Shown here: piece after piece, positions 54,651 through 62,473 of the stretch | How the letters are laid out: each line of letters starts with the position of its first letter | Numbering within the stretch: position 1 is the stretch's first letter | Source: Paraconexibacter antarcticus | GTDB taxonomy: Bacteria; Actinomycetota; Thermoleophilia; Solirubrobacterales; Solirubrobacteraceae | Direction of reading: 5' to 3' | Assembly (NCBI RefSeq): GCF_024220175.1 | Contig: NZ_CP098502.1 | Span: forward strand, 992,001-1,056,000 | DNA: 64,000 bases | Program-made: the position numbers and the translations under genes | Notes under the pieces: model-generated | Database searches by the model: none | The model's input: only the letters and a program-made list of their open reading frames with translations | Told to the model about the DNA's origin: nothing

Positions 54651-54976
54651 GCGATGGCCATCTGCAGCGCGCCGGCCGCGTTGAAGTTGAAGCCGTTGTG
54701 GGTGACCGTGAACGGGCCAGCCTGCGTCGTCACCAAGCGGCCGGCGGCGTCATAGCCGAAGCCGTTGTGGGTGACCGTGATGGCGGTGTCGACGGCGACG
54801 GCGACCTGGCCCGCAGCAGTGAACGGCAGGCCGTTGTGGATGTAGGCCACGGTGCCTCCCGACGCGACGGCGAGCTTGCCGGCGGATGTGAAGCCGTAGC
54901 CGTGGAGCGCGGAGGTGGCGGCGTTCGTGCCGTCGCCGTCGACCGAGCCGTCGGCCTTCTTGGGCAGGCTGCTCAC
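54647..54976 (-). CDS. Small repeat protein, four beta units
   Basis: 109 residues from GTG (GTGA overlap). Four similar units of about 27 residues: LHGYGFTSAGKLAVASGG, IHNGLPFTAAGQVAVAVD, THNGFGYDAAGRLVTTQ, THNGFNFNAAGALQMAIA. Repeat units of xHNGFxFxAAGxL are typical of phage virion surface or collar proteins. Confidence 0.65.
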   Translation of the reverse strand: MSSLPKKADGSVDGDGTNAATSALHGYGFTSAGKLAVASGGTVAYIHNGLPFTAAGQVAVAVDTAITVTHNGFGYDAAGRLVTTQAGPFTVTHNGFNFNAAGALQMAIA

Positions 54977-55413
54977 GCGGCCGTCCGCTTGGTCGGGCGC
55001 CGCTGCGGCTTCTCCTCCTCGACCGGCTCCTCCTTGGGCCGGAAGAGCTCCTCGAGCTTCGCGCGCTCGGCGATCTCCTCGTCGACCCGGCGGATGTAGT
55101 CCAAGGCTCCGAGGTTGCGTGCGCGGAGGTCGTCGACCTGGGCGGTCAGGCGCTCGACCTCGGTAGCGGTCTCCCCGTCGTCGCGGAGGCCCAGAAGTGC
55201 AGCGGCTGCACACAGGCACTCCTCGCAGATGATGAGGTCGTCGATGGCGACGGTCGTGACGCCAGCGAGGGGCGAGTCACCCTCCACCGTCGGCCCGTCG
55301 TAGGCGGCGCCGAAGTCGACATGGCGGCGCTCGGGGTACTGGCCGAAGCACGAAGCGCACGCGGTCGGGGGTGCGGACAGCCGAATCTTGGAGGCTGCGG
55401 ACAAGTCAGTCAT
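54973..55413 (-). CDS. Hypothetical phage protein with two Cys pairs
   Basis: 146 residues. CASCFGQYPERRHVDFG and LIICEECLCAAAALLGL carry two CxxC pairs that may bind zinc; then coiled coil (ATEVERLTAQVDDLRARNL) and a Pro/Glu/Lys end. Contains palindrome copy 3 just after the second CxxC. Confidence 0.55.
   Translation of the reverse strand: MTDLSAASKIRLSAPPTACASCFGQYPERRHVDFGAAYDGPTVEGDSPLAGVTTVAIDDLIICEECLCAAAALLGLRDDGETATEVERLTAQVDDLRARNLGALDYIRRVDEEIAERAKLEELFRPKEEPVEEEKPQRRPTKRTAA
55197..55211 (+). repeat. 15-bp palindrome, copy 3
   Basis: Inside the gene at 54,973; read as part of Cys-Ala-Ala-Ala-Ala-Leu. Same orientation as the other copies. Confidence 0.8.
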
Positions 55414-55425
55414 GCTGAGAGGTTC

Positions 55426-55740
55426 TCACCCGTTCCGGCGCAGCCGGGCCATGACCTGCTTCTTGTCGGGGAACGACGGCGGCTGCGAGCCCCCGACATG
55501 GACGTGAACCTGCACGCCGCCGGCCTGGTTTGCCGCCTGCTGCCCAGGGGTCGGCGTCCTGGCGTCGACCTCGTGCTGCGGCGGCACCATGCCCTCACCC
55601 TGGGGTTCAGGGTCTGGGAGCCTGGCCACGTCCTGGCTGCACGCCTGCAGGCGCTCGACGAGCCCCTGCGCGGAGGAGATGTGCTGCGAGGCAGCCGTGT
55701 AGGCCTTGATCGCTGCCTGCAGGTCGCCGCGAACGCTCAT
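55426..55740 (-). CDS. Small hypothetical phage protein
   Basis: 104 residues. Helical start (MSVRGDLQAAIKAYTAASQH), linker, VQVHVHVGG strand and basic end. Not recognised; late operon member. Confidence 0.5.
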   Translation of the reverse strand: MSVRGDLQAAIKAYTAASQHISSAQGLVERLQACSQDVARLPDPEPQGEGMVPPQHEVDARTPTPGQQAANQAGGVQVHVHVGGSQPPSFPDKKQVMARLRRNG

Positions 55741-55761
55741 GCCTAAACCTTACGTTGAGGG

Positions 55762-56976
55762 TCAGTCATCGAAGACGTAGGTCGTGATCTTCTTGATGAT
55801 CGTCGTCCCGCCGCCACCTGTCATCCGGTTCAGGACGCTCATCGCGATGTCGACGCGGCCCTTCACCGTGAACGCGACCGAGGCGACGTAGGCGCGCGGC
55901 ACCTGGGTGCCGCGGTTGAAGACCGTTGAGAGGGTCGCCGGGGCGGCGAACGAACGCGCGGCTGAGATGCTCCGGGTGAAGGCGGTCGCGGGCGTCATCG
56001 CCGCGGTGCGCATCGCGGACACGGTCACGCTCCGGGCAACCCCAGTGGTCATGGACGCGGTGAAGGCTCGAGCGGCGCTGACACTGCGCGACACGACGGC
56101 CGTGGGCGTGACGGCCGTCGTGAGGCTGCGGCGCAGTGTGCCGGCGCGCGTCGCCGTGGTGGCGAAGGTGACCGGCGCCGCCAGCGACCGGTTGGCCAGC
56201 AGGGATCGCGCCAGGACGACGGCGAACGTGACGGCGGCAGCGCGAAGCTTCGAGATCTGCTGCGAGCCCCGGGCGGCGGTGAACGTCGCAGCCGCAGCCC
56301 CCGCCTGGTTGTAGGTGGCGTTGGCCTGCTGGAGCGCGACCGTCCACGCCGACCACCCCGCGTTGGACGCCGTGGTCAGCGTCCTCGAGGTCGTCGTCGT
56401 GCCGGCCGTGGCGATGAGGGCGTTCTCCTGGCCGACGCCGGACCCAGAGTTGTTCGCCAGGGCCGTGGTCCCGAGTGCCTCGGAGTCCTTCGTGGTGCCC
56501 GTGGGATAGGTGACCGCCGGCGCCGAGGCAAGGTTGACGGCCGTCACGGCCGCGATGACGACCCCCGAGCCGGCCTTCGTCGTCGTGACCGTTGGGGTGG
56601 CGATGGACGTGGTGTTGTTCGCCGTCGCCGCGCGGGCGGAAGCGTCGATGGGGTTCGTCTTGGAGACCCCCGACCACGCGGAGATCGCGGCCGAGATGCC
56701 GCCCGAGGATGCGTTTGTGACCGTGAACGTCGTGGGCTCCGACGCCCCCGCGAAGCGGTAGTAGGCGGCGACCGTCATCAGCGTCGCCGCCCCGTCCTGG
56801 ACGATCACCGACGAGGTCAGGACCGTCCAGCCGGTGGGCGTGGTGAAGGCGGCGTTCGCCGTCGTGGCGGTGAACAGCACCATGATGTCGTCGGTGACGA
56901 CACCCGTCGGCTTGTTGACCGTGACACTGGCCGCCTGTGCCGCCGCCGAGCTGGCGTTGCGGAAGGCGACCGCCAT
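55762..56976 (-). CDS. Large beta-rich virion surface/fibre-like protein with repeats
   Basis: 404 residues. First half is a beta domain (VTVNKPTGVVTDDIMVLFTA, GWSAWTVALQQANATYNQ) seen in phage surface proteins. The second half has about seven degenerate 18 to 24-residue units of the type RSLSAARAFTASMTT, rich in Ser, Ala, Thr and Arg. Ends with GGGGTTIIKKITTYVFDD. Confidence 0.55.
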   Translation of the reverse strand: MAVAFRNASSAAAQAASVTVNKPTGVVTDDIMVLFTATTANAAFTTPTGWTVLTSSVIVQDGAATLMTVAAYYRFAGASEPTTFTVTNASSGGISAAISAWSGVSKTNPIDASARAATANNTTSIATPTVTTTKAGSGVVIAAVTAVNLASAPAVTYPTGTTKDSEALGTTALANNSGSGVGQENALIATAGTTTTSRTLTTASNAGWSAWTVALQQANATYNQAGAAAATFTAARGSQQISKLRAAAVTFAVVLARSLLANRSLAAPVTFATTATRAGTLRRSLTTAVTPTAVVSRSVSAARAFTASMTTGVARSVTVSAMRTAAMTPATAFTRSISAARSFAAPATLSTVFNRGTQVPRAYVASVAFTVKGRVDIAMSVLNRMTGGGGTTIIKKITTYVFDD

Positions 56977-56977
56977 G

Positions 56978-57349
56978 TCAGTCCGTCAGGTCGAGCGTGA
57001 AGACGATGGCGTCCCCCGAGAGCAGCGGGATGCCGGTGAAGACATGACGCTGCTGCATCTGCTGGTTCGCGGCACCCTTCGTGAGCGTGTTGAAGCGGCC
57101 GGCCTCGGTGATCGTCTGCGTCTGCGTCGAGGTGATCGTCCCGACACAGCGGTCCGTGGTCGCCGTGGGCTGCGAGAGCGTGCCCGTCGTGCGCGCCTCC
57201 GAGCTCGCGGTGCCGAGGTCCGTGTCGGCGACGTTCTCGGCCACGGAGCCGGTGCCCCAGCCGATGAACTGCATGAGCGCACCGGCGGGGAGCTCGACGT
57301 TCTGGAGGCGGTCGATGATCCAGCCTCGGCCAACGGTGGTCAGGGCCAT
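56978..57349 (-). CDS. Small virion protein
   Basis: 123 residues. GRGWIIDRLQNVELPAGALM, TSTQTQTITEAGRFNTLT and a final SGDAIVFTLDLTD, typical of small phage structural proteins. One base from the next gene. Confidence 0.6.
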   Translation of the reverse strand: MALTTVGRGWIIDRLQNVELPAGALMQFIGWGTGSVAENVADTDLGTASSEARTTGTLSQPTATTDRCVGTITSTQTQTITEAGRFNTLTKGAANQQMQQRHVFTGIPLLSGDAIVFTLDLTD

Positions 57350-57352
57350 GGG

Positions 57353-57505
57353 TCAGTCCTCCGGGAGCAGGTTGCGGGTCTCGGACGGCTCGTCGGCGTC
57401 GGTGACGACGGCCTTCTCGACGAGGGTCTCGTCGGTGTCGCCGTACTCGGCGGTGACCTTCAGGTCCCAGGTCCGCGATACACGGACGGTGCGCTCAGCG
57501 GGCAT
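57353..57505 (-). CDS. Small hypothetical phage protein
   Basis: 50 residues, beta-rich (RTVRVSRTWDLKVTAEYGD) with acidic end. Overlaps the upstream gene by 11 bases. Confidence 0.5.
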   Translation of the reverse strand: MPAERTVRVSRTWDLKVTAEYGDTDETLVEKAVVTDADEPSETRNLLPED

Positions 57506-57692
57506 CGTTCTTCTCCATCTGCTTGTACTCGAGGAAGCGCGCGACCAGCCACAGCCAGGCGCGCAGGTTGTAGACCGGCCGCGGCCGGCTGAAGTGGGAG
57601 TAGTGCTCCACGCGCCCGTCGGCGCGCACGACCCGCATGTGGCAGGCCGACGCGCCATGCAGGCGCACCTCCTGGCCGAGGCGAGGGATCAT
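57495..57692 (-). CDS. Small hypothetical phage protein
   Basis: 65 residues: MIPRLGQEVRLHGASACHMR, HYSHFSRPRPVYNLRAWLW and a basic end. ATGA overlap with the gene before. Not recognised. Confidence 0.5.
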   Translation of the reverse strand: MIPRLGQEVRLHGASACHMRVVRADGRVEHYSHFSRPRPVYNLRAWLWLVARFLEYKQMEKNDAR

Positions 57693-58081
57693 GCGATCTC
57701 CTGGTAGTGGATGGTCACCGCGACCGGCTGGGCGTTGGCGAGGTTGACGTTCACGGGCTCGTTGATCGCGCCGGTGAAGACCTCCCAGTGCGCGAGCGCG
57801 TAGCCGATGTACATGTTCACCGCGGTCGACGGCCAGCCAACGGTGACGAGGTTCGCCGAGGCGTTGTCGCTGCTGGGGATGAAGGCGACCCAGTAGACGC
57901 GGATCCGCTTGCCGGCCGCCGGCGCGATGACGGCGTTGTCGCCGGCCGTCGACAGCACGGCAGCGAAGGAGGACTTGCCGCCGGCAAAGCGCAGATCTTC
58001 GGTGCCCGCCACCAGGAGCGCGCCGAGGGAGGCGCCAGCTGGCGCCGTGTCGCGGAGGAAGCCCGCCTGCTCCTGGCTCAC
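57689..58081 (-). CDS. Small virion protein directly after the large terminase
   Basis: 130 residues from a GTG overlapping the terminase stop (GTGA); an ATG 39 bases upstream would give 143 but overlaps more. IRVYWVAFIPSSDNASANLV and NMYIGYALAHWEVFTGAINE look like a beta-barrel decoration or head protein. Confidence 0.55.
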   Translation of the reverse strand: MSQEQAGFLRDTAPAGASLGALLVAGTEDLRFAGGKSSFAAVLSTAGDNAVIAPAAGKRIRVYWVAFIPSSDNASANLVTVGWPSTAVNMYIGYALAHWEVFTGAINEPVNVNLANAQPVAVTIHYQEIA

Positions 58082-59640
58082 TTGGACCCGATCCTCTGGC
58101 GCTTGCGGCGCTTGCGCCACTTGGAGGCCAGGTCGTCCTGAAGCATCTGCTCGGGGCCGGTGAGCAGCTTCTCGTCGGCCTCGGCCCGGCCCTTCACCGG
58201 CAGCGACATCACGAGGTAGCGCAGCGCGTCGAGCATGTCGTCCTTGACCTTGATCGGCTCCTCCGGGCTCGCATCCTCGGACTGGTTGCGCCGCGCCTTC
58301 CAGCGGTAGTCGCGGAACTCCTCGACCAACTCCTCGTTCCCGGCGTGGACCAGCAGCCTCCCGGTCGACAGCCGCTCCTTAACGCGCGAAAAGCCCGCCA
58401 GGCGGCTGTTCTGGCCCGGCAGGGTGTGAATGCCGTGCTCGGCGTACTCGAGCTGCATCGAGCGGCCCGTGATGTGGCTCTTGTTCCGGGCGCTGGGGTC
58501 GATGACCACCCACCGCGGCTTGACCTCGAACCGCTCGCAGGCGGCGTGGAAGTGCTTGGCCACGTCGCTGACGGTGCCCCGGATCTTGAAGGCGTGGAAG
58601 ACCTCCATCACGTCGAGCTCGTCCACCCAGGCGAAGACGACGCCCGAAGGGTGGTCCAGACCCGGGTCGATGGAGGCATAGACCGGCACCGAGGGCTTGG
58701 CCTTCTCGCCCCGGCGCGGGACCGGGCGCGCGGGGACGACGTGCTCGGCCTCGCTGAACTCGGGGTAGATCGAGCCGGCGAAGTGGACGAAGGAGCCGTT
58801 CATGCGCGCCTCGAGCAGCAGCGGGTCCTTGGCCCACTTCTTCTTCAGCCGCTCCTTCATCGCCTTGGCGGTATGCGGGTTGTCGTCCATCGACCCGGTG
58901 ATGACGCGGCAGTCCTCGTCGTTGCGCGGCACGCCGCCGTCGGTGATCTCGTAGTAGACCCAGTTCAGACCGAGCAGCGGGGTGAGCGTGAAGCGCACGT
59001 CGCCGTCGCGGTCGATGAGGCGGACCAGGGACTCGTCGAACTGCGCGCGGCCCTTGGCGCCGGGCGGCTCCTCGTCGAAGTGGATCCGGTCAACGTCCGC
59101 GCCGGCGTAGGCGTCCACGTCCATGTCGTGGGTCAGGAAGTCCCACCACGAGCCGTCGGCGAACTGCAGCATGCGGGTGCGCTCGTTCCAGGCCTTCTGG
59201 AAGTCGCCCTTCCAGAGCGCGCCGGCGGGGATGACGCGGCGCATCTTCGGCAGCCACACCTTCGTGAGCGCGTTCGGCAGGTCGACGACGACGACGCGGC
59301 AGCGGTAGTCGCCGTTGTAGGGCTTGCGCCGGTAGCCCTCAAGCCACGGCGGGACGAACTCGGGCGGGAGCGTCTGGATCGCGTCGTCCATGAGGCCGCC
59401 GTGCGTCTTGCCCCAGCGGTTGCCGGCGATGGCGGCCGCGATGAAGAGCCCGTCGGTCGAGCACTCGTGGTAGGCGATCTGCCCGCCGGTCCCGCGGCCG
59501 TCGTGCGGCACGTAGCCCCAGAGCGGGTTGGACTCGAGGTCCCGCTTGAGCCGCGCGATCTTGGCATACCACTCGCGCTGCTCGGCCTCCGGGAGGGCCA
59601 GCAGCGCGTCGTAGTCGACCTCGAAGGGTGCAGCGGGCAC
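58078..59640 (-). CDS. Large terminase subunit (ATPase and nuclease)
   Basis: 520 residues from a GTG. Pumps and cuts DNA at the portal. Walker A is AIAGNRWGKTHGG; Walker B is DVDRIHFDEEPPGAK. The RNase H-like nuclease has aspartates in YASIDPGLDHPSG, WVVIDPSARN and DDMLDALRYL. An HNH gene precedes it on the same strand. No Shine-Dalgarno sequence is clear; the octamer is 17 bases upstream. Confidence 0.92.
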   Translation of the reverse strand: MPAAPFEVDYDALLALPEAEQREWYAKIARLKRDLESNPLWGYVPHDGRGTGGQIAYHECSTDGLFIAAAIAGNRWGKTHGGLMDDAIQTLPPEFVPPWLEGYRRKPYNGDYRCRVVVVDLPNALTKVWLPKMRRVIPAGALWKGDFQKAWNERTRMLQFADGSWWDFLTHDMDVDAYAGADVDRIHFDEEPPGAKGRAQFDESLVRLIDRDGDVRFTLTPLLGLNWVYYEITDGGVPRNDEDCRVITGSMDDNPHTAKAMKERLKKKWAKDPLLLEARMNGSFVHFAGSIYPEFSEAEHVVPARPVPRRGEKAKPSVPVYASIDPGLDHPSGVVFAWVDELDVMEVFHAFKIRGTVSDVAKHFHAACERFEVKPRWVVIDPSARNKSHITGRSMQLEYAEHGIHTLPGQNSRLAGFSRVKERLSTGRLLVHAGNEELVEEFRDYRWKARRNQSEDASPEEPIKVKDDMLDALRYLVMSLPVKGRAEADEKLLTGPEQMLQDDLASKWRKRRKRQRIGSK

Positions 59641-59657
59641 GCACCGGAAGTTACTGC

Positions 59658-59665
59658 GGACAGAG
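59658..59665 (-). promoter_or_regulatory. Phage gap octamer CTCTGTCC
   Basis: In the 28-base gap between the HNH stop and the terminase GTG, in the direction of transcription. Confidence 0.5.
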
Positions 59666-59668
59666 GCG

Positions 59669-60019
59669 TCAGCCGACGAGGGCGCGGCGCGCAGCCTCTC
59701 TCTTGACCGCGGCGGCCGACATCAGGGCGCGAGCACACTCGGGCGAGCACGACTTCGCGCGCTTGCGCTTCGTTGGCGGGGGCTCGAAGTCCCGCCCGCA
59801 CACCTCGCACGCCTTGACCCGCGGATGGCGGTCGTTATGCAACCGCGAGTGCTCGCGCGGCGAGAGCGCCTGGAGGTTCGCAGGATCGTTGTTGAGCGGA
59901 TCCCCGTCGATGTGGTGAACGTGCCAGCCGGTCGGGATCGGCCCGTGGTGCTGCTCGTAGATCACCCGATGCGCCGAGAGGGTCTTCCCGGCGATCTTGA
60001 GCTTCTTGTAGCGCGGCAT
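59669..60019 (-). CDS. HNH endonuclease beside the terminase
   Basis: 116 residues. HRVIYEQHHGPIPTGWHVHH, IDGDPLNNDPANLQALSP and a C-terminal CEVCGRDFEPPP...CSPEC zinc pair. HNH genes next to the terminase are known in cos-type phages to help cut the packaging site; this could be such a gene or a homing nuclease. Its ATG overlaps the methylase stop (TAATG). Confidence 0.85.
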   Translation of the reverse strand: MPRYKKLKIAGKTLSAHRVIYEQHHGPIPTGWHVHHIDGDPLNNDPANLQALSPREHSRLHNDRHPRVKACEVCGRDFEPPPTKRKRAKSCSPECARALMSAAAVKREAARRALVG

Positions 60020-61341
60020 TAGTCGACCAGCGCCTTCAGGATGGCACCGGCCAAAAGGACCGGAATTGCGTTGCCGACCTGCTGGAACCGCTTGGTCTTC
60101 GTGCCCTGCCACGGGTAGTCGGCGGGGAAGGACTGCAGCACCCCGGCCTCCTCAATGGTCACGCGCACGGCGTTCGTCCCGGCGCGACCCTCGTAGTCGT
60201 TGCGGCCCGCGTCGAGATCGGCCTGGCTGACCTTGTGGCCCGGCGGGTGAATCCGCGGGTCGCACGCGACGGTCGTCGCCGGGCGCTCCTCCACCCACGA
60301 CACGTTATTCAGGCGGGCGCCGAACCGCATCGTGGGCGCCGGCTCGTCGAGGTGCCGCGAGGCGTCGTTCGCGTTCGTACCGGCCCGCAGGACCCACCGA
60401 GGTGGGTTGTGCCCGAAGGCCAGCGAGGGCGCGGGCTCGTCCAGCTCGCGCTCGGCGGCGCGCGGGCGTTCGTTCGTCGCCCTGAAACACCACCGACCCG
60501 CCGCCTGCTCGTCGTAGATCACAGCGCGGGCCGCCGAGCCGCCGACCTTCTCCTTGTCAGGGCCGCCCGTGCCGCTCGAACACGCGATCACCGGGTATGG
60601 CCGCTCGGTCATGCCCCACCCGAGCGCATCGGCCATCGACACCCACGGCAGCAGCCCATGGTCGTCGGGATGCACCCGCCGCTGCGGCTCCATGTCGAAC
60701 AGGCCCTCGGCGTCGTTCTTCCGCGTCGGCAGGTATCGCTGATGCGTCGGCGGCGGCTGAGACACCGTGCGGGTCCGGGAGGCGATGAGAATCGCCCGTT
60801 TGCGGGTCTGCGGCACCCCGTACTGCTCGGCGGACAGAATCCCCGTCCAGACCGAGTAGCCCAGCTTGCGGAGGCTGACGGCCATGATCTCCCAGAGCGG
60901 CAGCACCGGGGGGACCTGCTCGAGCGCGATCCACTCCGGGTTCAGTGCCAGCGCCCAGCGCATCGGCTCGAGGACCAGATGCCCGCGCGGGTCGCCGCAC
61001 GCGGCGTCGAGCTCCTCGATGGGCATCGGGTCGCCGTCGGCCATCCGCTGCAGCGCCTCCACGTACACGCCAAGGGCGCCGCGACCCGCGCCCTTCCCGG
61101 CCGTGCTGAAGGCCTGGCACGGCGGGGAGGCGATCAGGCCGTGGACCCGCGTCCCCGGCCACCCCACGACGGGGTCGGTGAGATCGACGGCGGCCACGTC
61201 GCACTGCATCGTGCGCAGGCCCGCCGCGCGCCGCGTCGCGCAGGCGTTGTCGTCGAACTCCAGGCCGATGGGGCTGATGCCCATGGCTTCTGCGGACAGA
61301 TCCCAGCCGCCGGGGCCCGCAAATAGGTCGATTACGGTCAT
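60019..61341 (-). CDS. DNA (cytosine-5)-methyltransferase
   Basis: 440 residues. Motif I DLFAGPGGWDL, motif IV ASPPCQAFSTAG with the catalytic Cys, motif VI region ALEQVPPVLPLWE (EQV instead of ENV), motif VIII GVPQTRKRAILIA, and the C-terminal QVGNAIPVLLAGAI of motif X. The target region lies between VIII and IX and is long. No cognate restriction gene is clear, so likely an orphan that protects phage DNA. Start-stop overlaps with both neighbours. Confidence 0.92.
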   Translation of the reverse strand: MTVIDLFAGPGGWDLSAEAMGISPIGLEFDDNACATRRAAGLRTMQCDVAAVDLTDPVVGWPGTRVHGLIASPPCQAFSTAGKGAGRGALGVYVEALQRMADGDPMPIEELDAACGDPRGHLVLEPMRWALALNPEWIALEQVPPVLPLWEIMAVSLRKLGYSVWTGILSAEQYGVPQTRKRAILIASRTRTVSQPPPTHQRYLPTRKNDAEGLFDMEPQRRVHPDDHGLLPWVSMADALGWGMTERPYPVIACSSGTGGPDKEKVGGSAARAVIYDEQAAGRWCFRATNERPRAAERELDEPAPSLAFGHNPPRWVLRAGTNANDASRHLDEPAPTMRFGARLNNVSWVEERPATTVACDPRIHPPGHKVSQADLDAGRNDYEGRAGTNAVRVTIEEAGVLQSFPADYPWQGTKTKRFQQVGNAIPVLLAGAILKALVD

Positions 61342-61559
61342 GAGGGCCTCAGCAGGTCGAGCATGGACGAGGCCACCACTTCGCCGCGCGGGCGCTCGCC
61401 GCCGACGAGCGGCAGGTAGCCGTAGGGGTGGTACTGCACCGACACGCGCCAGGTGCCGTTCTTCAGGAAGGGTGCGCCGATCACCGTGCCCTTCGACAAC
61501 GGCTGCGGGTTGTGGACCTGCACCAGCGAGCCGAGCGGCGGGACCCAGGGTGGCTTCAT
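61338..61559 (-). CDS. Small hypothetical phage protein
   Basis: 73 residues: MKPPWVPPLGSLVQVHNPQP, KNGTWRVSVQYHPYGYLPLV, a small beta fold. ATGA overlaps on both ends. Not recognised. Confidence 0.55.
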   Translation of the reverse strand: MKPPWVPPLGSLVQVHNPQPLSKGTVIGAPFLKNGTWRVSVQYHPYGYLPLVGGERPRGEVVASSMLDLLRPS

Positions 61560-61852
61560 GCCCGCACCCCGAAGTCGGCCTCGAGCGACCACGCCATCCC
61601 CAACGCCTCCGCGAAGATCTCCACGCCCTGCGGCAGGGCCGAGCGCGGGATGCGGAAGACGTGGTTGTCGAAGTCGCCGTGGTGCTTGCGGCACGCCGGC
61701 ACCCAGCAGGACGGGTGCCAGATCACCTCGTCGAGCAGGTCCTTGCGCTCGCCGGTGAACTGCCGCTTGATCCGCTGCTTAGGGATCAAGTGGGCTTTAT
61801 CCATGGGGCCATCACAGGGCGTGTCGACGAACGGCGCGAGGAAGCAGCTCAC
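61556..61852 (-). CDS. Small HNH-like nuclease
   Basis: 98 residues from the GTG that overlaps the upstream stop; ATG at 61,804 would lose the likely zinc cysteine in DTPCDGPMDKAHLIPKQRI. The pattern C..AHLIPKQ, then CWVPACRKHHGDFDNH is that of short phage HNH proteins. Confidence 0.65.
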   Translation of the reverse strand: MSCFLAPFVDTPCDGPMDKAHLIPKQRIKRQFTGERKDLLDEVIWHPSCWVPACRKHHGDFDNHVFRIPRSALPQGVEIFAEALGMAWSLEADFGVRA

Positions 61853-62109
61853 TCCACGCACCCCGGAGGATCGGACGGGCGGTGGGTCCAGTCGGGGTCC
61901 CGAGCCCACGAGAGCACCTGGGACATGTGCAGCGGCTGCACTCGCCCCGGCTCTGCCAGCGCAACCTCCGCGATGAGCGCCATCGTCCACGCCGCCTGAT
62001 CCACGCCGTCCGGGTTCAGCTCGACCTTCGGGCGCGTGGCGATGTCGTGGAGGGCCGCGCGGAGCCTTGCGATCTCCTCGTCCGCCGCGTCGGTAGGCAG
62101 CGAGCTCAC
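61849..62109 (-). CDS. Small hypothetical phage protein
   Basis: 86 residues from GTG overlapping the upstream stop. Helical (TDAADEEIARLRAALHDIAT), later QAAWTMALIAEVALAEP. Contains palindrome copy 4, read here as Arg-Val-Gln-Pro-Leu-His, in a different frame from copies 2 and 3. Confidence 0.55.
   Translation of the reverse strand: MSSLPTDAADEEIARLRAALHDIATRPKVELNPDGVDQAAWTMALIAEVALAEPGRVQPLHMSQVLSWARDPDWTHRPSDPPGCVE
61927..61941 (+). repeat. 15-bp palindrome, copy 4
   Basis: Inside the gene at 61,849. Same sequence and orientation as the other copies but another coding frame, so DNA-level conservation is likely. Confidence 0.8.
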
Positions 62110-62267
62110 TGCGCCACCGGCTCGGTGGGCGGATCCTCGGCGGCGCGACGGTGGTCGGTCGCTTCGTCGATCAGGCGCTGCAGCACGAGCGAGCGCGGCC
62201 GGCCATCCGCCAGTCGCTCGAGCTTCTCCAGGTGCTCCTCCGAGAGCATGACGTGGATGCGGGGCAT
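62106..62267 (-). CDS. Small ribbon-helix-helix-like regulator
   Basis: 53 residues. MPRIHVMLSEEHLEKLERLA then PRSLVLQRLIDEA: one strand and two helices as in RHH DNA-binding proteins. Candidate autoregulator of the leftward operon. Octamer short form TCTGTCC is 19 bases upstream. Confidence 0.6.
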   Translation of the reverse strand: MPRIHVMLSEEHLEKLERLADGRPRSLVLQRLIDEATDHRRAAEDPPTEPVAQ

Positions 62268-62286
62268 CTCTCTCCAGTCGTTGAGG

Positions 62287-62317
62287 GGACAGAACCCTCG
62301 CACGTCCAGCGGACAGA
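62287..62317 (-). promoter_or_regulatory. Two short copies of the phage gap motif
   Basis: TCTGTCC on the - strand at 62,287 to 62,293 and 62,311 to 62,317, upstream of the RHH-like gene. Confidence 0.4.
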
Positions 62318-62368
62318 CCACGGGTGGGCGTCCTTGTGCAAACAGACCCCCGGTGACACACTTGCCCC

Positions 62369-62473
62369 ATGGGACCCATCGAACGCCTGGTTATGTGGCT
62401 CGAAGACAACGGCTGGGGCCTCTTCCTCCTGGCCGGCATCGCCTTCAGCATCTGGATGACCGTCGGCCGCTAG
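62369..62473 (+). CDS. 34-residue membrane peptide on the + strand
   Basis: ATG opens MGPIERLVMWLEDNGWGLFL then LAGIAFSIWMTVGR: one amphipathic part and one membrane span. It runs against the surrounding operon and its TAG overlaps the stop of the next - strand gene. No strong ribosome-binding site, so moderate support only. Confidence 0.4.
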   Translation: MGPIERLVMWLEDNGWGLFLLAGIAFSIWMTVGR

